From contig JAURZL010000018.1 in NCBI GenBank assembly GCA_030653365.1, positions 124,001 through 188,000 of the forward strand: DNA of 64,000 bases. The letters are read 5' to 3'. Shown here in pieces: positions 35,023 to 44,350 of this stretch. Source of the DNA: Anaerolineaceae bacterium. GTDB lineage: Bacteria > Chloroflexota > Anaerolineae > Anaerolineales > Anaerolineaceae. The notes beneath the pieces were generated by a model that saw nothing but the letters and a program-made list of their open reading frames with translations, ran no database searches and was not told the origin of the DNA. Made by a program: the position numbers and the translations under genes. How positions within the stretch are numbered: position 1 is the first letter of the stretch; every line of letters starts with the position of its first letter.

Positions 35023-35739
35023 TCAATCTCCTTTTTCAGGTATATAATCTCCTTCAATCCAGGAGTCTCCATCAGGACTAATTTCTTTTTTCCATATCGG
35101 TACGACTTCTTTAATCCGGTCAATACCATATTTTGCAGCATCAAATATTCCTGTATTTCGATGAGCAGCGGTACAAATGACAACCACAGTTGGCGTTCCG
35201 GCGTCCATATAACCAATTCTTTGTATAATCACAATTTTTTGCATGATTGGCCATTTAATACGAATTTCATCAGCAACCTGTAGCATTTTTGCTTTGGCCA
35301 TTGGAATATATGCTTCATATTCAAGTCCACTGGTATGGGGATGCTCCGAATTTTTTGTTTCTCCCCGTATGACTCCTGTGAACATAACGATTGCTCCGGT
35401 GCTGTTTTGAATGGTTTTACTGACCAATATATTAAAATCCAATTCATCATATGCAACATCGACCAATATGTCTTCATCCAAATTTCCACCGCTTACAGGA
35501 GGGAATAAAGCAATTTCTGCATTATCCGGAATTTGTTCATCATCAAATGCAAAATTCTGATTTACAGAAACAAGCATAATGGGCAAATATTCTTTTAAAA
35601 TCGGATATTTGCTAAGTAATTCATTCTTTAGATCCGAAACTGTACATTCATTCTTAAGAGTTAGAAAAATCTCTGATGAACCCACAAGTTCTTTTAATTT
35701 TGCAAAAAATAAAATTTTTGAATTCAAATAAATCTCCAT
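35023..35739 (-). CDS. MoaD-MoaE fusion (molybdopterin synthase, MoaX-like)
   Basis: Molybdopterin synthase adds two sulfurs to cPMP during Mo-cofactor synthesis. Residues 1 to about 85 are MoaD-like (ILFFAKLKELVGSSE, then ALFPPVSGG). Residues about 95-238 are MoaE (TGAIVMFTGVIRGETKN, LEYEAYIPMAKAKM, RIGYMDAGTPTVVV, YGIDRIKEVVPIWKKE). MoaD must expose its C-terminal Gly-Gly for thiocarboxylation; here the Gly-Gly is internal (SGGNLDED), so cleavage after it is likely, as known for mycobacterial MoaX. moaC lies 14 bases upstream. Confidence 0.92.
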   Translation of the reverse strand: MEIYLNSKILFFAKLKELVGSSEIFLTLKNECTVSDLKNELLSKYPILKEYLPIMLVSVNQNFAFDDEQIPDNAEIALFPPVSGGNLDEDILVDVAYDELDFNILVSKTIQNSTGAIVMFTGVIRGETKNSEHPHTSGLEYEAYIPMAKAKMLQVADEIRIKWPIMQKIVIIQRIGYMDAGTPTVVVICTAAHRNTGIFDAAKYGIDRIKEVVPIWKKEISPDGDSWIEGDYIPEKGD

Positions 35740-35753
35740 TAAATTAATTTTGG

Positions 35754-36236
35754 TTATTCGTTTACCACATCACCACTCATACCACCTCGTTTCTCCACGA
35801 GGCGTATATTTTCAATATGAGCTGATTTTTCAACTGCTTTAATCATGTCATAAATGGTTAAGGCTGCAACAGACACGGCTGTTAATGCTTCCATTTCCAC
35901 ACCAGTTTTTCCATCCGTAACAACGGATGCTTCGATATAAACACCTGGTAAATCGTCATCGATTGTAAGGTCTATATCAATCTTATTAAGAATAAGCGGA
36001 TGGCATAAAGGAATTAATTCTGATGTTTTTTTAGCTGCTTGAATACCGGCAATCTTAGCGACTGTTAAAACATCTCCTTTTTTTGAGATTCCTTTCTTAA
36101 TCATTTCAAGAGTTTCTTTTAAAAGAATTATTTGCCCTTTTGCTCTGGCAATCCGATGGCTGATTGGTTTGTCACCAACATCAACCATATTGGCATTCCC
36201 ACTTGAATCTATATGTGTAAGTTTTTTGTTTTCCAT
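35754..36236 (-). CDS. moaC: Cyclic pyranopterin monophosphate synthase MoaC
   Basis: MoaC converts the MoaA product to cyclic pyranopterin monophosphate, the first stable intermediate of the molybdenum cofactor. Seen: NMVDVGDKPISHRIARAKG, KKGDVLTVAKIAGIQAAKKT, ELIPLCHPL with the active-site region, TDGKTGVEMEALTAVSVAAL and a C-terminus ending MSGDV. The length of 160 residues is normal. It precedes the MoaD-MoaE fusion in a two-gene operon; the product may serve the MsrP-like enzyme at 19263. Confidence 0.96.
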   Translation of the reverse strand: MENKKLTHIDSSGNANMVDVGDKPISHRIARAKGQIILLKETLEMIKKGISKKGDVLTVAKIAGIQAAKKTSELIPLCHPLILNKIDIDLTIDDDLPGVYIEASVVTDGKTGVEMEALTAVSVAALTIYDMIKAVEKSAHIENIRLVEKRGGMSGDVVNE

Positions 36237-36310
36237 AGGTAAATTTTATCTTATTTTAAGAATAACAGATGTAATCAAATAATATAGCGAATAAAATATT
36301 AGTTGCATTC

Positions 36311-36319
36311 TGCTATAAT
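36311..36319 (+). promoter_or_regulatory. Extended -10 promoter of scpA
   Basis: TGCTATAAT (TGn plus a perfect -10) ends 7 bases before a GTG codon in frame with scpA, with no useful -35. Predicted transcription start coincides with that GTG, which suggests a leaderless mRNA. Confidence 0.5.
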
Positions 36320-36326
36320 TGCTCAC

Positions 36327-37118
36327 GTGACTCATCAATTAGGCAATTATTATAATCAGGATTATCGGATCGATACGGACCTTTACCAGGGACCACTTGA
36401 TTTATTGTTGGAGTTAATTGAAAAAGCGGAATTAGATATAACCAAGTTAGCTCTGGCAAAAGTAACAGATCAGTATCTGGTATATCTGAGAAAACTTGAA
36501 ACGGAAAATCCATCCGAAGTATCTTCATTCCTTGTGATCGCCTCTCGTTTGTTGCAAATCAAGTCTCAGGCATTATTGCCGAAACCTATTTTTGACTTTC
36601 AAGTCGATGATGAAGAAGATCCAGGGGAAGCGTTAGCTCAACAGCTAATCATCTATAAAAGATTTAAAGAAATATCAAAATGGCTTTATGAGCGTGAGTT
36701 TGAAGGGTTACGTACCTATTTAAGGATTGCTCCTCCACCAAAAATCAATTTTCAACCCAAATTGGATTTGACGGGGATTACATTATCAGACCTAGTAGAA
36801 GAAGCAAAAATAATCCTCCTGGGTGAAACCTCATTACAGGAATTAGATTCAGTAATTAATTTGCCCCGGATCACGATTAAAGAACGAATATCAACTATTC
36901 TGGATCATCTCCGAGAATTTCATAGTAGTACTTTCAAAAATCTACTCCGGCACAAGAATTCAAGAATTGAATTAGTCGTGACGTTTCTTGCCCTTTTAGA
37001 ACTTGTTAAAAGACATATTATTGATGCGAAACAAACAGAATTGTTTGGGGAAATTGATCTCGAATCCGATAATGTTTTGGATCAAAATTTAGAGCTTGAA
37101 ATTGAATTTAATGAATAA
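36327..37118 (+). CDS. scpA: Segregation and condensation protein ScpA
   Basis: ScpA is the kleisin that bridges the SMC heads. The family N-terminus DLYQGPLDLLLELIEKAELD and KVTDQYLVYL are clear, followed by LVIASRLLQIKSQALLP. The C-terminal winged-helix part includes VVTFLALLELVKRHIIDAKQ. I take GTG 36327 as the start because the promoter's -10 box ends 7 bases upstream; a TTG at 36303 would lie inside the promoter. No Shine-Dalgarno is visible, consistent with leaderless initiation. smc is 2 kb away on the other strand. Confidence 0.9.
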   Translation: MTHQLGNYYNQDYRIDTDLYQGPLDLLLELIEKAELDITKLALAKVTDQYLVYLRKLETENPSEVSSFLVIASRLLQIKSQALLPKPIFDFQVDDEEDPGEALAQQLIIYKRFKEISKWLYEREFEGLRTYLRIAPPPKINFQPKLDLTGITLSDLVEEAKIILLGETSLQELDSVINLPRITIKERISTILDHLREFHSSTFKNLLRHKNSRIELVVTFLALLELVKRHIIDAKQTELFGEIDLESDNVLDQNLELEIEFNE

Positions 37119-37134
37119 AGATCTTATCTTAACT

Positions 37135-37686
37135 TTAATCACTTTCAGTATCTTTACTAAATAAATTTTCTACCATTTCATAGGGTAAGCGATTACTTAA
37201 CCAAACAACCATCAGACTAATTTCATCATCACTGATTGAAAATTCCTGATTTTTTTCCCTGAAAGCTTGAATTAGAACTTCAAAGCCATCATTCTCTGGC
37301 CATTCAACCATGAAACCAGGTAACAAACTGCGATCTGCTTGGATTGGTAAAAGAATCCAGGATCTTTCCTCCAGAAATTCAAATATAAATGATTTTTTCA
37401 GATCATTTAATTCAGTCCAGGCGCTTAAGATTTGTGCTACAAAATCATGAGATTTCTTAAATGTATCAATACATCCATTAATCTTCATCGGTAAAGGTGC
37501 CAATGAAGCATTTCTGAAACCTTGTACTTTGACATATTTTTTTACGTTTGAATTTAATTTTCTTTGACGCTCTTCCTGTAAAATTTTAATATTTCCAAAT
37601 ACAAATTGAATGATCTCTTGTCTGAAATCATCCAGCATAAATTCGTTGATTGCATGAAACGGTAAAAATCTTACTTTATTATTCAT
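37135..37686 (-). CDS. Uncharacterised 183-residue protein
   Basis: I do not recognise this protein. It is soluble-looking, without signal peptide or membrane segment. Visible segments are an N-terminal MNNKVRFLPFHAINEFML, a basic stretch with QEERQRKLNSNVKKYVKV, and a C-terminal half rich in aromatic residues (RSWILLPIQADRSLLPGFMV). It is convergent with scpA (16-base gap) and divergent from mutS. Codon use resembles the neighbours, so it is probably a real gene of a lineage-restricted family. Confidence 0.7.
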   Translation of the reverse strand: MNNKVRFLPFHAINEFMLDDFRQEIIQFVFGNIKILQEERQRKLNSNVKKYVKVQGFRNASLAPLPMKINGCIDTFKKSHDFVAQILSAWTELNDLKKSFIFEFLEERSWILLPIQADRSLLPGFMVEWPENDGFEVLIQAFREKNQEFSISDDEISLMVVWLSNRLPYEMVENLFSKDTESD

Positions 37687-37822
37687 AATTTTATTATCAA
37701 CATCCTTCCAAAATTTCTTCAGTGAGATGTATATTTTACTTTATTATTTTTCAATCTTATGATTCCTGTTCCGGAAACAAATTTATATTTACGATTTCAT
37801 TACTTTTGAACTTTTTTTGAAC

Positions 37823-37851
37823 TTGCAGAAAAGCAAATGTCAACATAGAAT
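37823..37851 (+). promoter_or_regulatory. Promoter of mutS, suggesting leaderless transcription
   Basis: TTGCAG (37823-37828), a 17-nt spacer and TAGAAT (37846-37851) end 8 bases before ATG 37860. The start of transcription should fall at or within about two bases of the initiation codon. Confidence 0.5.
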
Positions 37852-37859
37852 CAAGGTCA

Positions 37860-40430
37860 ATGAGTGAAAATGAGATCACACCAATTCGCCGGCAATATCT
37901 GGACATAAAAAAAGAATATCCCAATGCAATTGTCTTTTTTCGATTGGGAGATTTTTATGAAACCTTTGACAAAGATGCAGAAACTACATCGAAAGAATTA
38001 GATATTGTTTTGACATCAAGAAATGTCGCCAAAGGAATTCGTATTCCTATGGCTGGAATTCCTTATCATGCTATGGATAATTACCTTTCCCGGCTGATCA
38101 GTAAGGGGTATCATGTTGCGATTGCTGAACAAATCGGAGAACCTGAAGGACGCGGATTGGTTCATCGCGAAGTTGTCAGAGTTGTAACGCCCGGAACGGT
38201 CATTGAGCCAAATTTACTAAAAAACGATCAAAATAATTATCTTGCAAGTGCTATCATTTCTGACAATCACATTGGGATTGCTTATGTTGATATTACAACC
38301 GGTGAGTTCAAAGCAACAGAAATAATCAGTGATGACCCAATAAATGATTTAAGATCTGAATTATTACGTCTTAATCCTGCAGAAACATTATTTCCAGATT
38401 TCTTTAAGATCCAAAATGAGCTTACCGGGCATATAACCCGGTATGCCAGCTGGCATTTTGAACCAACCCGCTGTGAAGACCAACTTAAAAACCATTTTCA
38501 GGTTGCCACGCTGGATTCATTTGGTATCAAAGGTTTAACAGTAGCTCTTCAGGCTGCTGGAGCAATAATTGATTATCTACATGACACCCAGCCTACCGCG
38601 TTGAAGTTATTAAGTCATATATCGAATTATTCAACCGCTTCATTTATGACATTGGATACTGCCACTCGACGAAATTTGGAACTCACTGAAACAATTCGTA
38701 AAAATGAGGTAAGAGGTTCACTCTTGCATATTCTGGATTATGCAGTGACCGCGATGGGAAAAAGATTATTGCGGCAATGGGTATCTCAACCTCTTATTGA
38801 CATTGATGAAATTAACAAAAGACAGAATGCTGTTGGTTTTCTCAAAAATAATGGTTTATTGAGAGCTGAATTACATTTGCATCTTAAAAAAATTACTGAC
38901 CTGGAAAGACTTACCAGTCGCATCATTTCAGGGCATGCCACACCCCGTGATTTGGTTGCAATCAGATCTACGCTTCAGGATTTGCCTGAATTAATTGAAG
39001 TATTATCAAACGGAAATTCTCAATTCTTATTAAAACAAATTAAAAAAATTCACCCTTGTAATAAAGAACTTGAATTATTATCTGCCTCAATTGTCGATGA
39101 ACCGCCTGCTACTCTTCAAAAAACAGGAATCATCCGTAGTGGTTATTCTTCCGAATTGGATCAAATTATTGAGGCTTCACAACACGCCAGAGAATGGATT
39201 AATAATCTTGAATCCATTGAACGTGAAAGATCAGGAATAAAAACATTGAAAGTCGGCTACAACAAAGTCTTTGGTTATTATATTGAGGTTACCAGAGCTA
39301 ACAGCAATTCTGTCCCTTCCGAATATATACGAAAACAAACTTTAGTCAATGCGGAACGGTTTATTACACCAGAGCTTAAAGAATATGAGACTCTAGTGCT
39401 TAATGCTGAGGATCGAATCAAGGAAATCGAACACAGATTATTCAAGCAAATTTGTGAATATTTATCATCCTCTAGTAAAATTTTTTTGGAAACGTCAACC
39501 GGGATTGCTGAAATTGATGTACTATCATCATTAGCAGAAGCGGCTTCTTTAGGCAATTATTGTCAACCGACACTACAGGATGCTCAAATTTTGTCAATTG
39601 TTGATGGGCGCCATCCAGTTGTTGAAAAATCATTGCAAGGAAAGAGATTTGTACCAAATGATTCGATTTTCGAAGAAGGTGAAATTATTCGAATTATTAC
39701 TGGTCCAAACATGAGTGGTAAAAGCACCTTTTTGCGCCAGGTAGCATTAATTGTGTTAATGGCTCAAATTGGAAGTTTTGTGCCGGCTGCGGAAGCCACA
39801 ATAGGAATTACTGATCGTATCTTTACAAGGATCGGTGCTCAGGATGAAATCCATGCTGGACAATCTACTTTCATGGTCGAAATGATTGAAACAGCGAATA
39901 TTTTGAATCATGCTACCCCAAAAAGCTTATTAATTCTGGATGAAATTGGCAGGGGTACATCAACTTATGATGGATTATCAATAGCATGGGCAGTGATTGA
40001 GTATATTCACAATCATCCCAATATACGTGCAAGAACTTTTTTCGCTACACATTATCATGAATTAACCCAATTGAGTGATTTTCTTCCCGGAATTCGCAAC
40101 TACAATGTTGCTGTTTCAGAAGCGGATAATAATGTTGTTTTTCTCCACAAAATTATTCCTGGTGGTGCAGATCGTTCTTATGGTATTCATGTCGGGCAAT
40201 TGGCAGGATTACCTAAAACTGTCATACAACGGTCATCCGAAATTCTTCGACAATTGGAATTAAGTTCAGGAAATGCCATCACACTTCAACCAGATTTACC
40301 ACAACAATTAATGTTGTTTCCAGAGAATAATCCTATCCTTGCAGCCTTGAAGGATTTGGATATTAATTCGATTTCTCCCATCGAAGCCATTAATAAGCTT
40401 TATGAATGGAAGAAAAAATTCTCTGAATAA
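37860..40430 (+). CDS. mutS: DNA mismatch repair protein MutS
   Basis: MutS recognises mismatches and insertion-deletion loops. The mismatch-reading motif is present as FFRLGDFYETF. The core domain spans the middle, and the ATPase has Walker A GPNMSGKST at about residue 615, LILDEIGRGTSTYDGLSIAW and FFATHYHELTQ. Length 856 and the C-terminal helix-turn-helix region are normal for MutS1. No Shine-Dalgarno precedes ATG 37860. mutL is not adjacent. Confidence 0.96.
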   Translation: MSENEITPIRRQYLDIKKEYPNAIVFFRLGDFYETFDKDAETTSKELDIVLTSRNVAKGIRIPMAGIPYHAMDNYLSRLISKGYHVAIAEQIGEPEGRGLVHREVVRVVTPGTVIEPNLLKNDQNNYLASAIISDNHIGIAYVDITTGEFKATEIISDDPINDLRSELLRLNPAETLFPDFFKIQNELTGHITRYASWHFEPTRCEDQLKNHFQVATLDSFGIKGLTVALQAAGAIIDYLHDTQPTALKLLSHISNYSTASFMTLDTATRRNLELTETIRKNEVRGSLLHILDYAVTAMGKRLLRQWVSQPLIDIDEINKRQNAVGFLKNNGLLRAELHLHLKKITDLERLTSRIISGHATPRDLVAIRSTLQDLPELIEVLSNGNSQFLLKQIKKIHPCNKELELLSASIVDEPPATLQKTGIIRSGYSSELDQIIEASQHAREWINNLESIERERSGIKTLKVGYNKVFGYYIEVTRANSNSVPSEYIRKQTLVNAERFITPELKEYETLVLNAEDRIKEIEHRLFKQICEYLSSSSKIFLETSTGIAEIDVLSSLAEAASLGNYCQPTLQDAQILSIVDGRHPVVEKSLQGKRFVPNDSIFEEGEIIRIITGPNMSGKSTFLRQVALIVLMAQIGSFVPAAEATIGITDRIFTRIGAQDEIHAGQSTFMVEMIETANILNHATPKSLLILDEIGRGTSTYDGLSIAWAVIEYIHNHPNIRARTFFATHYHELTQLSDFLPGIRNYNVAVSEADNNVVFLHKIIPGGADRSYGIHVGQLAGLPKTVIQRSSEILRQLELSSGNAITLQPDLPQQLMLFPENNPILAALKDLDINSISPIEAINKLYEWKKKFSE

Positions 40431-40439
40431 TTCTTGTTA

Positions 40440-41846
40440 TTAAATTTCTAATCTTGATCGTTCCAAATAACGATTAAACATATCAAAGCCACTGATTCCA
40501 CTTTTCCTGGAAACAATTCTCTTTAATATGGGAACAATTCTTGGAAAATAATCAACTCTGTCGACCATCGCAGTCCAGATGAGGGCCTGGGTTGCATAGG
40601 CGATTATATTTTGAGGTTCGATTCGATCAAAATCATCAAAAAACCATCCACATGATGTAAACATTCTTTGTCGTTCATATTGCGCGCGTAATAGGTAGAT
40701 GATTTCCATATCTGTTAAGTGATCCCGGTTTTCAGGGAAAAATTGGTCCAAAAACTCTTTTTCAGTAGCTTTATGAAGTAAAACATCAATATAATGAAGC
40801 CTTATTTCCAATAAATTTGGAGTTTTCTCTGACAAAACAGAAACAAAAACATCATTAACAATTTCACCAACACAATCAACAAACTCTCTTAAAGGTTTTT
40901 TCCATTCACTGTGTGGGGTACAGTCACAACCTGTTGACCATCTTTTTACCCCATGATGACAACTCCAGGAAGTCTTATCATGAATCTTGATGTATTCTGT
41001 CGGTGGATTTTGTTTTAGCCATAAACCAGGAAATATTTGGCGAATATTTATGTTTGATAGAGTACCATTCATCAAATGGGCAAGAAATTTGTCCCTGAAT
41101 GGTTGATGATGACCATACAATTCTCCATCCGAAGCCAATAACAAATATTTCGGTTTATTGGGATTTTCATGTTTATGTAAATTAGGCAAAATAAAATTAT
41201 GGGCAAAAATATCAGCATTAATCGTTGTCAGGGGATTAAAACTTATTTGTGTACTCAGATCGCGATGATAGAAAAATACAGCAATTTTTTTAGTGTCAGA
41301 TAATTTCACCCAATAAGGTTGTGTAATATCAAGAGTTTCTGAATCTGCCTGCCAGGGAGCCAAAATTGTATACTCCACGCCAAAATCAGCGAGGATCTCA
41401 AGAGATTCCATATCTACAGCTGTTTCTGGTAACCACATACCATTTGGTTTATGACCAAAACGAAACTTAAAATCCTCTATTCCCCAATAAATTTGTGTTA
41501 CTTTATCTTCCTTGTTTGCTAAGGGCAGAATAGTATGATGGTAAGGTTGTGCCATTGCATTTCCTACACCAAATTTTTCAAAATTATATTGATCCTGTGA
41601 AATAATATCCTGCATTGTGTCGGGATACAGGTTCCCCATCCAATTCAATAGTGTCGGACCTACATTAAAACTAATCTTTTTAAAATTCCCTAATTCAGCA
41701 TTTGGTAAATAACAATGTTTAAAAATGAGTTCGTTCCAATTCTTGAAAGGATATGCACCCTTTTCTTGTGGAATTTCTCCTGTAATTGGATCTTCTCTGG
41801 AAGGCTGGTAAAAATGACCATGAACACAAAAACCTAAATCACTCAT
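40440..41846 (-). CDS. Glycoside hydrolase family 57-type enzyme with DUF3536-like tail
   Basis: The N-terminus CVHGHFYQPSRED carries the His-x-His of the GH57 barrel. Further conserved parts are PNGMWLPETAVDMESLEILA with the presumed nucleophile Glu, ILAPWQADS, and LLLASDGELYGHHQP. The C-terminal region MFTSCGWFFDDFDRIEPQNI resembles DUF3536. GH57 enzymes act on alpha-glucans (amylase, branching or debranching types); the exact specificity is not readable here, but a role in glycogen metabolism fits glgA, glgC and malQ. No signal peptide, so it is cytoplasmic. It is convergent with mutS. Confidence 0.85.
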   Translation of the reverse strand: MSDLGFCVHGHFYQPSREDPITGEIPQEKGAYPFKNWNELIFKHCYLPNAELGNFKKISFNVGPTLLNWMGNLYPDTMQDIISQDQYNFEKFGVGNAMAQPYHHTILPLANKEDKVTQIYWGIEDFKFRFGHKPNGMWLPETAVDMESLEILADFGVEYTILAPWQADSETLDITQPYWVKLSDTKKIAVFFYHRDLSTQISFNPLTTINADIFAHNFILPNLHKHENPNKPKYLLLASDGELYGHHQPFRDKFLAHLMNGTLSNINIRQIFPGLWLKQNPPTEYIKIHDKTSWSCHHGVKRWSTGCDCTPHSEWKKPLREFVDCVGEIVNDVFVSVLSEKTPNLLEIRLHYIDVLLHKATEKEFLDQFFPENRDHLTDMEIIYLLRAQYERQRMFTSCGWFFDDFDRIEPQNIIAYATQALIWTAMVDRVDYFPRIVPILKRIVSRKSGISGFDMFNRYLERSRLEI

Positions 41847-41860
41847 TGTTAGTATCCTTG

Positions 41861-42757
41861 TTAACTATGTGATAGTAAAAAATCCAATGATTGGGAAAAT
41901 TTCGAAGGAAGGATTCCAAATCGTCTTGGTAATACATCTAAAGACGTGGTTCGGTCCTCCGCAAGACTATCCAACCAATATAATGATATTGGAAATTTTG
42001 GAATTAAACTGTCTATATAAACCACAAACATTCGTAAGTAAGGTGGTGGAATATTGATCAGGTAACGTCGAATATTCATCTTTTCCATTACGATCTGAAT
42101 AATCTCTCGAAATGAAAAAACTTCTCCACCGCCTATTTCTACTGTTTGATTCATTATTTCTGGATCCAAAATGGAAAGCGACAGGCAGCCAATTAAATCT
42201 TGAATGTTCAAAGGTTGTAAAGCACTTTCTCCCTTACCAGGAACAAGGAAGAAACCTGGGAAAAAGCGTAATAATCGTGCGAACGCCTCCACAAATTGAT
42301 CCCCTCTACCATAAACATGCGATGTTCGAAATATTGTGTACGAAACTCCGCTATTAATAATGGCTTTCTCTGCCAGTGCTTTGGCTTTCAGGACTGGAAA
42401 TGCCGAATTTTGGTCTGCACCTAAATGGCTAAGATAAATGAGCCGTTTAACTTTGCTTTTTTTTGATGCTTGCAGGAGAGAATTTGTCCCATTTACATCG
42501 ACATCCATCAAATTGGATCGAGAGGATAATCTTTCGGAACCTGCAAGGTGAAAAACTATATCAATTCCTTTGAGAGCTGCTCGTAAACCCCGCTCATCAG
42601 ATAAACTGCACACAACAGCTTCAATTGGAACACCTTTTGGAAGATTTGGAGTTTTTTGTGAGGGTTTGAGTAAAGTTCGTACCTGATATCCATTCGATAT
42701 CAAATTTTCAACCAAATTTCTTCCAATAAATCCGGTTCCACCAGTAACTAAAATCAT
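41861..42757 (-). CDS. NAD(P)-dependent epimerase/dehydratase family protein (extended/atypical SDR)
   Basis: This is a Rossmann-fold oxidoreductase. The N-terminal nucleotide motif is ILVTGGTGFIGRNLV, with DIVFHLAG and VKRLIYLSHLGAD typical of NDUFA9-like atypical SDRs. The usual YxxxK active site is altered: after SHLGAD comes VLKAKALAEKAIINSG, where the Lys is kept but the Tyr is not evident. Such proteins bind NAD(P) and often serve in quinone or lipid-related roles; no specific substrate is claimed. It lies 14 bases upstream of the GH57 gene. Confidence 0.85.
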   Translation of the reverse strand: MILVTGGTGFIGRNLVENLISNGYQVRTLLKPSQKTPNLPKGVPIEAVVCSLSDERGLRAALKGIDIVFHLAGSERLSSRSNLMDVDVNGTNSLLQASKKSKVKRLIYLSHLGADQNSAFPVLKAKALAEKAIINSGVSYTIFRTSHVYGRGDQFVEAFARLLRFFPGFFLVPGKGESALQPLNIQDLIGCLSLSILDPEIMNQTVEIGGGEVFSFREIIQIVMEKMNIRRYLINIPPPYLRMFVVYIDSLIPKFPISLYWLDSLAEDRTTSLDVLPRRFGILPSKFSQSLDFLLSHS

Positions 42758-42820
42758 ATTCTCAAATTATATCAGAGCTTATTGGTCATTTATCTTGATT
42801 ATCTAAAGTTGATGGATTTT

Positions 42821-42909
42821 TGTATCTTTATCATTAATCGTGGTCAGGGAGTCTTTGGAGGTGATACCCACCAATAAAAACTGCCAGCCCCGGATTATTA
42901 AGATGATAC
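42821..42909 (+). repeat. Dispersed intergenic repeat, copy 3
   Basis: This is the clearest copy, sharing TGGTCAGGGAGT with copy 1, GTGATACCCACCAATAAAAA in the centre and CCCCGGATTATTAAGATGAT at the 3' end. GGTG and CACC flank ATACC and could form a small hairpin. It lies between divergent genes, pointing toward the gene at 42995. Confidence 0.7.
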
Positions 42910-42994
42910 GAATTTTCCTTAGATCATGTATCGGTAAGATTTGGCATAAGACTTGCTACAGTATCTTCAAATCCAAGGCCTATCAGAGGATTCT

Positions 42995-44308
42995 ATGAAT
43001 AAGAAAAATGACATACCGATAAATAATCAAATTGGAATTCATTACTTCCAGGACACCCTTCACTACAGAATTGAAGATTTGAAAATTTGGTTACCTGTTT
43101 TGAAGGACCTAAAAATTAGTTGGATCGTACTCAAATCTGAAAAAAATCGTGCTATTCCTGAAGATTTTTTGACTTCGTTGTTAAATGAGGGAATAATTCC
43201 GGTCATTGAATTTAATTTACCGCTGAAACAAAATTTTGGTACCCGTGAATTAAAATTAATGTTGCAGGTCTATGCCCGATGGGGAGTAAAATATTGTGTT
43301 TTTTATGATCGTCCAAACCAAAAAGAATCCTGGCCAGAGAATAATTGGACACAAAATGATTTGGTTGATCGATTTTTGGATCAATACATCCCTCTAGCTA
43401 AATTTGCCATTGAATTAGGTTTGCTACCCGTTTTTCCTCCCCTTGAACCTGGTGGAAATTATTGGGATACAGCTTTCCTTAGAAGTTGCCTCAAAAGTCT
43501 ACTCCGTCGGGAACAACAAATTATTCTGGATAATCTTGTCCTCTCAGCATATGCCTACACTTTTAATCAGGACTTGAATTGGGGAAAAGGTGGTCCCGAA
43601 TCTTGGCCATTATCAAAACCTTACATTACTCCAAAAGGGTCTCAGGATCAAAAAGGCTTAAGAATATTTGATTGGTATCAAGCAATAGCAAATGCTCTTC
43701 TTCAAAAAGAAGTGCCAGTTATATTATTAGGAACTGGTACATCCCATAATCCAAAAAACTTAAAAGAAGCTGATGAAGAAAAAAAGAAAAATTGGTTAAA
43801 CCAAAAATTAATTTCGCTCCTCCTTACCACCCAACAAAGTATTTCATTGGATAACGAAATAGTCATTGATCCGTTCCCCCCTACGGTTCTTGCTTGTAAT
43901 TTTTGGTTGATGGCTTCTGAACCAGATCAGCCGGAATCCAGCCACGCCTGGTTCATTGGAAAAAAACCTCAGAACCCATTCATAAAGGAAATGATTGAAA
44001 ATAACATTCAGGAACAAACAAAAATTCCTGTTTCTGCGGAAAAACAAAAAAAATCAAGACGTTCGGATCCAAAACAATGTTTAATCAAACATTATGTTTT
44101 ATTGCCCAATCATGAATATGGAATCTCTGAATGGGAATTGGATCAAATTATTCCATTAATAAACAAAGATAAAGCTACCATTGGTTTTTCAATTGAAGAA
44201 GCCATCCTTTCTCAAAAAGTAACATTAATTGCAGAAAAAAACAATTACCCGAATGATATTTTGAAAACACTAAAGAAATTTGGATGTTTAATTGAACAAC
44301 TTGATTAA
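42995..44308 (+). CDS. Uncharacterised protein, possibly TIM-barrel glycosidase-like
   Basis: The protein has 437 residues and no signal peptide or membrane segment. The first half alternates hydrophobic strands and helices in a barrel-like rhythm: ISWIVLKSEKN, GIIPVIEFNLP, YARWGVKYCVFYDRP, AIELGLLPVFPPLEPGG, IILDNLVLSAYAYTFN. Segments such as WGKGGPESWPLSKPYITP and DWYQAIANALLQ resemble cellulase-like or CHAP-like barrels, but I see no definite catalytic pair. A lysine-rich stretch (EKQKKSRRSDPKQ) joins a C-terminal domain of about 90 residues. ATG 42995 has AGAGGA upstream. It lies 42 bases before ftsZ. Confidence 0.6.
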   Translation: MNKKNDIPINNQIGIHYFQDTLHYRIEDLKIWLPVLKDLKISWIVLKSEKNRAIPEDFLTSLLNEGIIPVIEFNLPLKQNFGTRELKLMLQVYARWGVKYCVFYDRPNQKESWPENNWTQNDLVDRFLDQYIPLAKFAIELGLLPVFPPLEPGGNYWDTAFLRSCLKSLLRREQQIILDNLVLSAYAYTFNQDLNWGKGGPESWPLSKPYITPKGSQDQKGLRIFDWYQAIANALLQKEVPVILLGTGTSHNPKNLKEADEEKKKNWLNQKLISLLLTTQQSISLDNEIVIDPFPPTVLACNFWLMASEPDQPESSHAWFIGKKPQNPFIKEMIENNIQEQTKIPVSAEKQKKSRRSDPKQCLIKHYVLLPNHEYGISEWELDQIIPLINKDKATIGFSIEEAILSQKVTLIAEKNNYPNDILKTLKKFGCLIEQLD

Positions 44309-44350
44309 AATGGCACAAGTATTGCAACATAGTTATTCAAGAGGTGAAGC

